Assembly: GCA_964501415.1 (NCBI GenBank)
Contig: CAZCSL010000001.1
Location: forward strand, 1-64,000
Source: B1SED10-225 sp964501415
GTDB taxonomy: Bacteria > Bacillota_I > Bacilli_A > Izemoplasmatales > Izemoplasmataceae
DNA length: 64,000 bases
Direction of reading: 5' to 3'
The notes beneath the pieces were generated by a model. The model was not told the origin of the DNA and made no database searches. It saw only the letters and a program-made list of their open reading frames with translations. Both the position numbers and the translations under genes were made by a program. Shown here piece by piece: positions 25,099-34,117 of the stretch. The first letter of the stretch is position 1; each line of letters starts with the position of its first letter.

Positions 25099-27285
25099 AT
25101 GTTAACACTAAAAAAGATTTCTAAGTATTATCATGATAAACAGACCGTTGTCAAGGCTTTAGACGAAATCAGCTTGCATTTTGAACGCAATGAATTTGTC
25201 GTCATAACCGGTGAGAGCGGTTCAGGTAAAAGTACTTTGCTAAATGTGATTAGTGGTCTTGATTCCTATGAAGATGGTGAGATGCTCATCCTTGGTAAGG
25301 AAACATCTTATTACACCGCAAAGGATTGGGAAACTTACCGTAAAAACCACATTGGTTTTATCTTCCAGCATTATAATCTCATCGAATCTTATACGGTGTA
25401 TCAAAACGTTGAGATTGCTTCTAAAATCGCGCATCCCAAACAAGAAAAAAGACACGAAACCATTATGTCTTTAATCGATAAAGTAGGCTTAAAAGGCAAG
25501 GAAAAACAAAAAGCCTCCACCTTGAGTGGCGGAGAAAAACAAAGAGTCGCCATCGCCAGAGCCTTAGCCAAAGACGCCCCCTTAATCATCGCCGATGAAC
25601 CAACCGGTAATTTGGACAAAGAAACCGGCGCTAATATCTTAAAGCTCTTAAAAGATATCTCCAAAGATAAGTTGGTCTTAGTGGTCAGCCATTCCTATGA
25701 AACCACCAAAGCGTATGCGACCAGACACGTCCGCCTCTTTGATGGCGAGGTTATCAGCGATGATCAAAAAACCCAAACCAAATCCACCGAGGAACCCACC
25801 CCACCCAAACCGTCGCCCTTGGCTTTTATGGATATTTTTCGGATGGGGCTTAAAAATTTATTGGCCACGCCGAGAAAAACCTTGTTCACTTTGTTTGTGG
25901 CCCTTTTTGTCGTTGCGACGTTTGCGCTGGTTTACGGCGCTTATGTCCAACAAGCCAACAGCGGTGAGGGCGGTGGTATGTTTCGGTTTTATGAAAACCC
26001 CAACCGCATTATGATAACCAAAATCGATGGGTCTTCATTTAGCGAAGCTGACCAACAACATTTTGAATCCCTACAGGGCGTGGTAGCCGCCTTGCCATTT
26101 GACAATACCTTAGATCTGCGCACCTATATTCGTATTAGACACCAAGACTTTAGCTATTTTCATGACGGAGCTATCAATCATCCAAGCGTCTTAAGCGCTA
26201 GTGATTTATCGCAAGGACGCATGCCTGAGAATCCAGGCGAAATCGTCGCTCTCATCGATGATTTCGAGGTCGGTGATACGCTTGAAATCAGCTTGGAAGT
26301 TCCGATGCGTTTTGCTGATGATGCCGATATTAAAACCTTTGAATTTGAGTTGGTCGGGAAAGTAGATGGCCAGCCATTTCCCCCGATCATCTATCCCCAT
26401 GGTTCGTTTTTTGAAGATGAAATGTTTAGAAACTTTGGGCTTTTTATGAATCAAAACCGCATTATTTTTTCCGATGATGCGAACTCTTTGACGGACATAG
26501 GACCTGCATTGACGCTCGATCAGGATTTAACCGCTGATGAAATTACCATCTCTAAGTACCTTGCGGATCAAATTCGTGCCAGTGGACCAGATGATGGGCT
26601 TGAGGTAGGTGATGTGATCACCATGCAATTTGTTGAAAAACTATCCGATGCCAATATAGAAAAAACCTTTACCATTCAAGCCATTTCTGAGGAGATGGCC
26701 AATTATGGCGTCCATATCGCTTTGAGTGATGCCGGTTTAAGCCGTTTGTTTGAAGACCATGAGCCTTATCAAATGAGCTTGATGGTCACTGACCGTTTTG
26801 ATGCCAACCGTTTGATTGAACAACTCGATGAGGAAGCGGTTCACTACCTATATCCAGCAGGCATTACCGATCCGTTCACCCAAATGGGCCAAGCAATCAT
26901 GAACTTATTTTTAGGCTTCTTATCCTTACTCGTCTTATCGGTCATGTATTTTATCGGTTATGTAGCCCTTAAAAACGTCATGGAAGCCAAACGTAAAGAT
27001 TACGTCATCTTGCGTTCTATCGGTCTTTTCAAAAAAGACTTAAACACGCTGAGTGCCTTAGAAATCTTATGCATCATGTTTTTGGCGATTTTCATCATCT
27101 TTGTACTCTTGTTCCTAAACGCCAATATCTATCCGTTCTTACCTAACTACCTGAGGTATTATCAATGGGGGAACTACCTCTTTATGATGATCATGCTTTT
27201 GGGTATGTCGATACTGCTAGCGATGCGCTTCAATCAACGTATATTTTCAAAAAGCGTGATAACCGCGTTTAAGGATCAGGGGTGA
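25099..27285 (+). CDS. MacB-like fused ABC transporter (ATPase plus FtsX permease) A
   Basis: 728 residues. Residues 1-225 are an ABC ATPase of the LolD/MacB type: Walker A GESGSGKST, signature LSGGEKQRV, Walker B LIIADEPTGNLD. One transmembrane segment follows near 255-280, then an extracellular domain of about 300 residues, then three C-terminal segments of the FtsX permease core. This type VII layout moves or senses substrates such as peptides, toxins or lipoproteins using a periplasm-facing domain; in a monoderm it would face outside. It is followed four bases later by a second, similar gene, so a heterodimer is likely. Confidence 0.9.
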   Translation: MLTLKKISKYYHDKQTVVKALDEISLHFERNEFVVITGESGSGKSTLLNVISGLDSYEDGEMLILGKETSYYTAKDWETYRKNHIGFIFQHYNLIESYTVYQNVEIASKIAHPKQEKRHETIMSLIDKVGLKGKEKQKASTLSGGEKQRVAIARALAKDAPLIIADEPTGNLDKETGANILKLLKDISKDKLVLVVSHSYETTKAYATRHVRLFDGEVISDDQKTQTKSTEEPTPPKPSPLAFMDIFRMGLKNLLATPRKTLFTLFVALFVVATFALVYGAYVQQANSGEGGGMFRFYENPNRIMITKIDGSSFSEADQQHFESLQGVVAALPFDNTLDLRTYIRIRHQDFSYFHDGAINHPSVLSASDLSQGRMPENPGEIVALIDDFEVGDTLEISLEVPMRFADDADIKTFEFELVGKVDGQPFPPIIYPHGSFFEDEMFRNFGLFMNQNRIIFSDDANSLTDIGPALTLDQDLTADEITISKYLADQIRASGPDDGLEVGDVITMQFVEKLSDANIEKTFTIQAISEEMANYGVHIALSDAGLSRLFEDHEPYQMSLMVTDRFDANRLIEQLDEEAVHYLYPAGITDPFTQMGQAIMNLFLGFLSLLVLSVMYFIGYVALKNVMEAKRKDYVILRSIGLFKKDLNTLSALEILCIMFLAIFIIFVLLFLNANIYPFLPNYLRYYQWGNYLFMMIMLLGMSILLAMRFNQRIFSKSVITAFKDQG

Positions 27286-27289
27286 TTAG

Positions 27290-29686
27290 ATGATTACGTT
27301 AAAGCATATCGATAAAAAGTATCATCCCAATAAGCGTAACGAAAACCACGTCTTAAAAGACATCAGCATCACCTTCCCAGAAAAAGGCATGGTGATGTTA
27401 CTAGGGAAAAGTGGGTCTGGTAAAACCACCTTACTCAATATTATTGGTGGTTTAGATAGTGCCCAAAAGGGCGAAGTACAAATCAATGATGCCAATCTTA
27501 CTTCCTATAACTTCAAACATTGGGATGAAGTACGCAACCGGCACATAGGCTATATTTTCCAAAACTTCTATCTCATGCCCAACGATACCGTCTATGACAA
27601 CATCAAAATCGCCTTAAAAATGGTCGGGTTAACCGAAGAACACGAGATTGAAAAACGCATCAATGAAGTTTTAAAACTCGTTGGCATGCCGCAGTATAAA
27701 TTCCGCAAAGCCAACCAACTATCAGGCGGCCAACAACAACGCATCGCCATCGCTAGAGCTTTAGCCAAAGACCCCGATGTCATCATCGCCGATGAACCTA
27801 CGGGTAACTTGGATTCTAAAAACACGATGATGATTATGAACCTTTTAAAAGAAATCGCCAAAGAAAAACTCATCATCATGGTCACCCATGAAACCCGTTT
27901 GGCCAAACATTACGGTGAAACCATTATCGAAATGGAAGATGGCCAAATAACCAAAACCAATCAAGAAGGCTTAAAAGAGACGATTGACACCACCAGCGAA
28001 AGCGACATTTACTTGCATGATTTAAATCATGTGAGCGCATCAAATGAACAAAACCCGATCGATATTTATAGCGATGAAGAAACCCTCTCTTTTAAAGCGC
28101 GCCTCATCGTCAAAAACCAAAGCCTATATATTGAAATACCCAACCATGACTTTAAACACGTGCATATTGTAAAACCGGGCGATGATTTAGAAATCCATGA
28201 AGCGGCGCGCGCCGATATGATGAAACAAGAAACCCAAAAAGAACAACTAAGCTTATCCAAATTGACGATTCCCCATCAACGCGACAAAAAAAGTGGCGTC
28301 ATCCCATGGAAACACAGCTTACAACGCGCCCTTTCAAGCTTAAAACAAAGTTCCAAATTCGCCAAACTACTGTACTTAGGTTTTGCGATGAGTGCGGCGA
28401 TGTTTGCCGTGGCAATTTCGCTTTTCTCAAACATCTATTTCTTTGATGATGAAGCCTTTTTAAGCGAACATAAATACACCTTTGATGTCACCTATGCTTC
28501 CCAACCTAGCTTAGATACCTTACTGATGCATGCGAGTGAAGGCCCCTTTGATAGTTACCTTTTGGACCGTAGAAGCCATACCTTTATCATCAATTTACCG
28601 AGGTTTTATACCACCCCTTCAGACGCTTCATTCGAATCGAAAATCATTCCCTTAGAAGCGATTGATGAAAGTGACTTAATCGAAGGTTCATGGCCACAAA
28701 GCCCCCATGAAGTCGTGATTTCAAGACAAGCGGCCCTGCGCATGATTGAAGATAACAATTTCCAGCGTAGCGGGGTAAACCGTCTTAAAGATTTGGTCGG
28801 TTTGACCTATCAATCCCATGGCATTACCTTTACGATCACGGGCATTACCAACCATGCCGCTTCTATGGTGTATGGCCATTTGGACCATATATACTCGCTT
28901 AAGACCATCTCTCCTTATACCGCATTATCGCTTTTAGAAGCCGACTTAGAGATTAAACAAGGCCGCAATATTGAAACTACCAATGAAGTTTTGACACCCT
29001 ACATAGAAAACGAAGCTTTTATACCTTCTAGCATCGAGGTAGAAGGGGTAAGTCTTGAGATTGTGGGCACCTACGAAGTAGCAGATAAACAAGGGGATTG
29101 GATGTTGATGCACCTCGGTGCCTTAAAAGAAATCTTGCATAACACTCAAGCCCAAAATGAAACCCATACCTATCTGTTCTTCACCCAATCACCCAGGGAT
29201 GCGAAAACCTATTTAGACGCAGAAAACCTTACGTATCAAGACCTTTATGCCACTGAGAGAAACCAAGAAGTAGCCCATAGAGTCCAAAGTGCGGGCGGCT
29301 TGATCATCTTTACAGTAGTCGTCATGGGTCTAAGTGCCTTATCGATGTATTTCATCTTACGCTCATCGATGATGAAACGTATTTATGAGATTGGCGTATA
29401 CCGCGCCATTGGTGTAAGAAGAGGCGATATCATGCGCATCTTCACAATCGAGGTTTTAGTCATCACGACGCTTACCTCACTGCTTGGGTATAGCTTTATG
29501 CGCTATATCCTAGGGTATGTAGATAGCGTTACTGCGGGTATTCAAGAGACCTTTAATTTGTCGTTTATCGTCTTTTTCACCGGAGTTTTACTGCTTTATG
29601 CCCTAAATGCCTTTTTTGGTTTAATGCCTTTGTACCGAGTCCTAAGAAAAACCCCGGCGCAAATATTGACGACTTACGATTTATAA
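27290..29686 (+). CDS. MacB-like fused ABC transporter (ATPase plus FtsX permease) B
   Basis: 798 residues: ATPase at 1-230 (Walker A GKSGSGKTT, LSGGQQQRI, IIADEPTGNLD), a cytosolic linker of about 110 residues, TM1 near 360-385, an extracellular domain to about 680, and three C-terminal segments ending in the FtsX-like AIGVRRGDIMRIF and a final APAQIL-like tail. Both genes have intact nucleotide-binding motifs. No histidine kinase, response regulator or membrane-fusion protein is adjacent, so it is neither a clear Bce module nor a tripartite pump. Start follows GGGGTGATTAG. Confidence 0.9.
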   Translation: MITLKHIDKKYHPNKRNENHVLKDISITFPEKGMVMLLGKSGSGKTTLLNIIGGLDSAQKGEVQINDANLTSYNFKHWDEVRNRHIGYIFQNFYLMPNDTVYDNIKIALKMVGLTEEHEIEKRINEVLKLVGMPQYKFRKANQLSGGQQQRIAIARALAKDPDVIIADEPTGNLDSKNTMMIMNLLKEIAKEKLIIMVTHETRLAKHYGETIIEMEDGQITKTNQEGLKETIDTTSESDIYLHDLNHVSASNEQNPIDIYSDEETLSFKARLIVKNQSLYIEIPNHDFKHVHIVKPGDDLEIHEAARADMMKQETQKEQLSLSKLTIPHQRDKKSGVIPWKHSLQRALSSLKQSSKFAKLLYLGFAMSAAMFAVAISLFSNIYFFDDEAFLSEHKYTFDVTYASQPSLDTLLMHASEGPFDSYLLDRRSHTFIINLPRFYTTPSDASFESKIIPLEAIDESDLIEGSWPQSPHEVVISRQAALRMIEDNNFQRSGVNRLKDLVGLTYQSHGITFTITGITNHAASMVYGHLDHIYSLKTISPYTALSLLEADLEIKQGRNIETTNEVLTPYIENEAFIPSSIEVEGVSLEIVGTYEVADKQGDWMLMHLGALKEILHNTQAQNETHTYLFFTQSPRDAKTYLDAENLTYQDLYATERNQEVAHRVQSAGGLIIFTVVVMGLSALSMYFILRSSMMKRIYEIGVYRAIGVRRGDIMRIFTIEVLVITTLTSLLGYSFMRYILGYVDSVTAGIQETFNLSFIVFFTGVLLLYALNAFFGLMPLYRVLRKTPAQILTTYDL

Positions 29687-29691
29687 CCACA

Positions 29692-29719
29692 AAAAAAGCC
29701 ATCATCTAGATGGCTTTTG
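29692..29719. terminator. Bidirectional terminator between ABC operon and photolyase
   Basis: AAAAGCCATC/GATGGCTTTT stem with A run upstream and T residues downstream. Confidence 0.8.
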
Positions 29720-29723
29720 GCTT

Positions 29724-31073
29724 TTACAACCACCGCTTAAGATAATCATCAATGTGCGATTTGCGTTTTAATCCCTTTTCGTTCATGTAGCGCAGCTTGC
29801 CAAAAATCGCTCTTTCTTTCCAAGCTTGGTCGTGGCGGCCAAAACACCACGCCACTGAAGCATAGGTTGAGGGGTCGCGTCCATCAAGCAAATAAGTGTT
29901 ATTGAGCGATAAAATCGTCTCATAGGCCGTTTCATAATCTTGCGACCATTCGATGATTTTTTTACCCCAATACATACGCATGCGGTTATGCATGTATCCC
30001 GTTTTTAACATTTGTGCCATCGCGGCGTTAAAATAAACATCGTGGGTTTTAAGCTTTAAATAATCGTCTTTATTATAAAGATAAGGCCTTTGATCGTGCT
30101 TATGCTTTTTCATCGTCTCATAAGCCCAAGGCACACTCATGGCCTCAAAAGTATCATACCCATCCAAATACCAAACAAAGTTATGCGCCAGTTCTCTTCT
30201 GACGAGCAATTGTTCTAAGAAGGCATTCGCTGATGCGTTAAGCTTTTCATCGGCTAAAGCCGCTTGTTTCACCTTTCTATAAATCAAAGTAGGCGCGATA
30301 TGCCCAAAATGTAAATAAGCCGACAAATGAGACGTGCCTTTTTCTTTCGCAGGATCGAAATTATCGTTGTCGTAATGATAAAGCCCCTTTGCTAAAAATG
30401 CTTCTAAACGTTTTAACGCTTCATTCTCTCCACCAATATAAGCCTCAACGGGCTCGATATAAGGCACTTTTATCTCATCTAACTTTGGTATCTTATCGCT
30501 TTTGTTACGTTGATAATCAAGTGTGATATCACGTGGGATTTCACCCAGATAATCGGGCGCTTTTTGTCTCAGTTTTTTGCGAATCGTCCGCGCGGCATAT
30601 TCAAGTTTATCACTCGCTTTATCCACAGGCACAATCACATTGCTGGGGACATAAAAAGCAGGGACTTTTTGAATTTGTGCAAGTTTAGCCACACGGGCTT
30701 TAAGCGCTCTTAAGGGCTTTAAATAGGCATCATCCATTATGATTGCGGTGGCGTTTTGTAAGTAGGGGCTGATTCCTTTAATCATGGCGCTTCGTTTGAG
30801 CACAAAGCGAGCTTTCATGGCATTTAGATTCGCTTTGACATCATGCAACCCTTCTAACATGAATTTAAAATGGCGCAAATTGCCGTCTTTAAATCCTTCA
30901 TCAAGGATGAATAAAACAACCAAAGGCTTTTGATAATGATTGGCTATCATCATCGCTTCATAAAGCGCATGGTTTTCTTGGGTCCTTTGAGCGGCTTGCA
31001 TCCAATAAAGGACGTAGTCCCCCCGCTTTTTCAAAGCGACATCGTTGATTTTTATGCGACGTTTTAATTCCAT
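29724..31073 (-). CDS. phr: Class II CPD photolyase
   Basis: Repairs cyclobutane pyrimidine dimers using blue light, FAD and possibly an antenna. 449 residues. The class II pattern is clear: YWMQAAQRTQEN and ALYEAM at the N-terminus, RHFKFMLEGL, RRELAHNFVWYLDGYD, THDVYFNAAMAQMLKTGYMHNRMRMYWGKK, and LLDGRDPSTYAS before AWCFGRHDQAW. This is the class typical of Methanosarcina and some bacteria, distinct from E. coli PhrB. Divergent from an OLD-like gene with only 23 bases between starts. A photolyase in an otherwise anaerobic gene set implies exposure to light. Confidence 0.93.
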   Translation of the reverse strand: MELKRRIKINDVALKKRGDYVLYWMQAAQRTQENHALYEAMMIANHYQKPLVVLFILDEGFKDGNLRHFKFMLEGLHDVKANLNAMKARFVLKRSAMIKGISPYLQNATAIIMDDAYLKPLRALKARVAKLAQIQKVPAFYVPSNVIVPVDKASDKLEYAARTIRKKLRQKAPDYLGEIPRDITLDYQRNKSDKIPKLDEIKVPYIEPVEAYIGGENEALKRLEAFLAKGLYHYDNDNFDPAKEKGTSHLSAYLHFGHIAPTLIYRKVKQAALADEKLNASANAFLEQLLVRRELAHNFVWYLDGYDTFEAMSVPWAYETMKKHKHDQRPYLYNKDDYLKLKTHDVYFNAAMAQMLKTGYMHNRMRMYWGKKIIEWSQDYETAYETILSLNNTYLLDGRDPSTYASVAWCFGRHDQAWKERAIFGKLRYMNEKGLKRKSHIDDYLKRWL

Positions 31074-31079
31074 AAAATC

Positions 31080-31090
31080 CTCCTTAGGAG
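31080..31090. promoter_or_regulatory. Shared palindromic ribosome binding site
   Basis: CTCCTTAGGAG lies between divergent start codons at 31073 and 31097. Read on either strand it gives AGGAG at 5-6 bases from the ATG, so one near-perfect palindrome supplies both sites. There is no room here for promoters. Confidence 0.8.
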
Positions 31091-31096
31091 ATAAAT

Positions 31097-32302
31097 ATGA
31101 TAGAGTATATCCACATTGAAAACTTTCGTGCCTTTAAGGAAGAAACGCTTATTCTTGGCGACCACACCTTGTTTATCGGTACCCATAGCTCGGGAAAAAC
31201 GACCGCATTAAAAGCGTTGGATGCCTTTTTTAACCATGCCTTTGATATTGCCCACATCCGCAATAAACAAAAACCGTTTGTCGTGGAAATCAGCTTAAAT
31301 CAAAGGCGTTATAAGAAGGTGTTTAAGCCCCCTTACTATCACCTTGATCAAACCGCTTCCAAAGGGGATTTTTCCAAGCTATCTAATTACCGCTATTTGT
31401 ACTTGCCCAATCCACCTGTGCCATGGACGACTTACATCAATCAAGTGATTGGTCTTCATTATACGCCAAATCTGGACGACTTACAAAACCATTTGCCAAA
31501 AAACCTCATAGAAATCATCGATCAAAAAGCGCCATCCTTAGCAAAACTATCCTTGCAAATGGCACTTAAAACCCGTAAAATAAAAACGGGAAAGGCTCTA
31601 AAAAAAGCCCGTTTCGAATACCTACAAACCCCGCGCGATAAGCATGTGTTGCTGGGGGTTGATCATATCGAACAGACGTTTTTGTTTGAAGATTTAGACG
31701 CCCTTATTAAAAAGACTACACAAATATTTATCGTCTCCAAACAAAAACAATTTATCAACGCTTTTTCCCATCATATCCATCCCCTTTACCGTCAAGAAAT
31801 AAAAAAAGAAGTCGACACCATTACCACGCCTTTAAAACGCACCAAAAACAAACCCTTTATCTTGGTGGAAGGCAAAACCGATGTGCCTTGGTTTGAAGCG
31901 GCCCTAAAACATTTAAATCGCTATCAAAATTACCGCGTCATGCCTTGTGGCGGACACGGCAATATCCAATACGTCGATGCACAACTTAAAAAAGCTGGCT
32001 ATAAAACCCTCATCATCACCGATGGCGATGTTAACTTAAACGGGGCTTACAGCTTGTCTAAAGATATCATCGAACAATACGCGGATATCACCTATATCAA
32101 CCAACGGTTTCATACCAACCTAACGTCTATGCCCAAAGATAAAAAACAGTTTTTTAAAGCGATTAACGATGACCCCGCAAGGGTGAAACACTTAATTTCA
32201 GCTTATCCCATGCATCATTTTGCCAACGACAATGCGCTCATTTCTGAATTAGATACGATATTAAAAGATTATGAAACCAATCAAGGAGGGCATCACTTGT
32301 GA
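31097..32302 (+). CDS. Short OLD-like protein: AAA ATPase plus TOPRIM
   Basis: 401 residues. The N-terminus has an ABC/RecF-like start (YIHIENFRAF) and Walker A GTHSSGKT at 28-35. The Walker B region (VLLGVDHIEQTF) lacks the usual DEPE and is degenerate. Residues about 250-330 resemble a TOPRIM domain: FILVEGKTD with Glu near 258 and LIITDGD near 309. OLD-family nucleases are normally 500-700 residues, so this is compact. No UvrD helicase (GajB) is adjacent, so it is not Gabija. DNA repair or defence are both possible; adjacency to photolyase favours repair, weakly. Confidence 0.7.
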   Translation: MIEYIHIENFRAFKEETLILGDHTLFIGTHSSGKTTALKALDAFFNHAFDIAHIRNKQKPFVVEISLNQRRYKKVFKPPYYHLDQTASKGDFSKLSNYRYLYLPNPPVPWTTYINQVIGLHYTPNLDDLQNHLPKNLIEIIDQKAPSLAKLSLQMALKTRKIKTGKALKKARFEYLQTPRDKHVLLGVDHIEQTFLFEDLDALIKKTTQIFIVSKQKQFINAFSHHIHPLYRQEIKKEVDTITTPLKRTKNKPFILVEGKTDVPWFEAALKHLNRYQNYRVMPCGGHGNIQYVDAQLKKAGYKTLIITDGDVNLNGAYSLSKDIIEQYADITYINQRFHTNLTSMPKDKKQFFKAINDDPARVKHLISAYPMHHFANDNALISELDTILKDYETNQGGHHL

Positions 32303-33486
32303 AATCACTATCGCAAAAACACAGCGACATCGAAGCCTCATTAACCCTAGCCATAAGCGCGGAGGCTAAAGCCTTAAAAGCGCAAGGCAAAAACGTCATC
32401 TCACTTGCCTCAGGCGAACCCGACTTTAAGGCTCCTGCTTTTGTCAGAAGCCAAGCCCAAGACGCCATTGAAAACCAACCGATTACTTATACGTCGGCTG
32501 ATGGGCTTAAAGCATTAAGAGAAGCGATTGCAAACAACGTAAAAGCAACCTTAAATGTCGATTACACGCCCGATCAAATCTTGGTGACCAACGGAGCCAA
32601 ACAAGCGCTTTATAACGCCTTACAAGTAATTTGTGAGCCTGGCGATGAAGTTTTGGTTATCAAACCCCATTGGGTTTCTTATATCCCGCTCATCAAGCTT
32701 GCGGGTGCCACACCTATTTCAGTTGCTTGCAAACCAGATTATCAACCAGATTTAGACGCATTTGACCAAGCCTTATCGGCTAAAACCAAAGCCGTTATCA
32801 TCAATTCACCCAACAACCCAACGGGGGCGATATATACGCGCTCAGTCTTAAAACATATTAGTGAAAAAGCGCTGGAACATGACTTTTTTATCCTCAGCGA
32901 TGAAATCTATAGCGAGCTGACCTACGAACAAGACCACCTTTCCATCTTAGAAGTAGAAAAGCGCATCTATGACCAAACGCTTTTGATCAACGGGTTTTCC
33001 AAAACCTACGCGATGACAGGGTACCGTCTTGGGTATGTGGCAGGGAATAAAAAGCTGATCAACTTGATGAAACGCTTGCAATCACACGCCTCATCAAACG
33101 TCAACACGATTGCGCAGTATGCGGGATTGGCGGCTTTAAGCTTAGATCAAACGGCGATTAAACCGATGTTAGATGCTTACACCAAACGACGCGATAAAGC
33201 CCTGAAAAGGTTTGAGGCGATACCACAGATCAAAGCTTATAAACCCCAAGGCGCTTTTTACTTATGGTTGAATGTAGAAGCGATTATCGGCAAACGCTAT
33301 TTAGAGACCAAAATCGCCTCGGCATTCGACTTAGCCAAGCTTTTGTTAAAAGAAAAACATGTCGCGTTGATTCCCGGTGAAGCCTTTGGTCTTGAGAATC
33401 ACTTACGCTTTTCTATTGCCACCAGTGAGGCTGATATTGAAACCGGCATCGAGCGTTTAAACGCATTTTGTAAAGCGCTTAAATAA
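32299..33486 (+). CDS. PLP-dependent aspartate-type aminotransferase
   Basis: 395 residues of fold-type I, class I aminotransferase (AspB/AATase I-gamma): SGEPDF near residue 38, NSPNNPTGA, DEIYSEL, and the PLP lysine Lys235 in GFSKTYAMTG, with the arginine region LRFSIATS at the end. It probably transfers amino groups between aspartate and 2-oxoglutarate, but the family is promiscuous. Start is GTG, overlapping the upstream stop by four bases (GTGA), with AAGGAGG upstream. Confidence 0.93.
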   Translation: MKSLSQKHSDIEASLTLAISAEAKALKAQGKNVISLASGEPDFKAPAFVRSQAQDAIENQPITYTSADGLKALREAIANNVKATLNVDYTPDQILVTNGAKQALYNALQVICEPGDEVLVIKPHWVSYIPLIKLAGATPISVACKPDYQPDLDAFDQALSAKTKAVIINSPNNPTGAIYTRSVLKHISEKALEHDFFILSDEIYSELTYEQDHLSILEVEKRIYDQTLLINGFSKTYAMTGYRLGYVAGNKKLINLMKRLQSHASSNVNTIAQYAGLAALSLDQTAIKPMLDAYTKRRDKALKRFEAIPQIKAYKPQGAFYLWLNVEAIIGKRYLETKIASAFDLAKLLLKEKHVALIPGEAFGLENHLRFSIATSEADIETGIERLNAFCKALK

Positions 33487-33517
33487 CGATAAACTTTATT
33501 TTCAGTAACTTTTGTCG

Positions 33518-33523
33518 TATAAT
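33518..33523 (+). promoter_or_regulatory. -10 of the LURP-one gene
   Basis: Perfect TATAAT 25 bp before the start; weak TTTATT at the -35 position; AAGGAGG follows. Confidence 0.5.
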
Positions 33524-33548
33524 ACATGTAGTTAAGGAGGGATTGTGA

Positions 33549-34043
33549 ATGAAGTTTTATATCAACCCATCACATTTTGCCAAACGATCCAGTTTCACGA
33601 TCCGCGATGATGAAAAGAACCGTCTTTTCAAAGTCACCGGTAAATTTTTCTTTGGATTAAGAAACCTAAGCATCGAAGATATGAACAATCAATTGTTATA
33701 TCGGGCTAAACGCCGTTTTAGCTTTTCTTTGTACAAACGTTACGCCATTTACAACGAAGCCGAAGAAGAAATAGCGATTATCAAACGAAGCTATGGCTTT
33801 TTTAAACCCACCTTCACCATCTTCTTTGAGGATAAAGAACTGTTTATCAAGGGGTCACTATACCAACACAATTTTGCGTTAGCCAATGAATCTGACCCGC
33901 TTTGTTCGATGTCCAAAAAAGTATTCCCTACCGGCGATGCCTATGAAATCGAGGTTTTAAGCGAGAAAAAACCTTTGTTACATCTGTTTTTAATGATTGT
34001 AATTGATCAATGTTTACATGAACGTAAGAAGAACCAAGCCTAA
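33549..34043 (+). CDS. LURP-one-related / YxjI-like protein
   Basis: 164 residues with the tubby-like beta-barrel pattern of the DUF567 (LOR) family: early SSFTIRDDEKNRLFKVTGKFF, then repeating strand pairs with KRRFSFSLYKRY and IIKRSYGFFKPTFTI, and a hydrophobic C-terminal helix (LLHLFLMIVIDQ). Such proteins may bind phospholipid or act as scaffolds; biochemical role is unclear. Monocistronic between its own -10 and a terminator. Confidence 0.75.
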   Translation: MKFYINPSHFAKRSSFTIRDDEKNRLFKVTGKFFFGLRNLSIEDMNNQLLYRAKRRFSFSLYKRYAIYNEAEEEIAIIKRSYGFFKPTFTIFFEDKELFIKGSLYQHNFALANESDPLCSMSKKVFPTGDAYEIEVLSEKKPLLHLFLMIVIDQCLHERKKNQA

Positions 34044-34051
34044 TTTTTATC

Positions 34052-34077
34052 AAAGGGGATTTTTACATCCCCTTTTT
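34052..34077 (+). terminator. Terminator after the LURP-one gene
   Basis: AAAGGGGAT/ATCCCCTTT stem with T tail. Confidence 0.8.
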
Positions 34078-34117
34078 ACTAGCCCCAATCACTAAACTAA
34101 CTAAAGGATCGATAATT

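Noticed and set aside
25697..26014. Pro-rich open frame inside the first fused ABC gene
   Set aside because: Shadow of the real reading frame; composition is unlike a protein.
25099..29686. Tripartite MacAB-TolC efflux pump or Bce antimicrobial module
   Set aside because: No adaptor, outer-membrane channel, histidine kinase or response regulator is nearby.
31097..32302. Gabija defence system
   Set aside because: The OLD-like protein is followed by an aminotransferase, not a UvrD-type helicase, and is too short for GajA.
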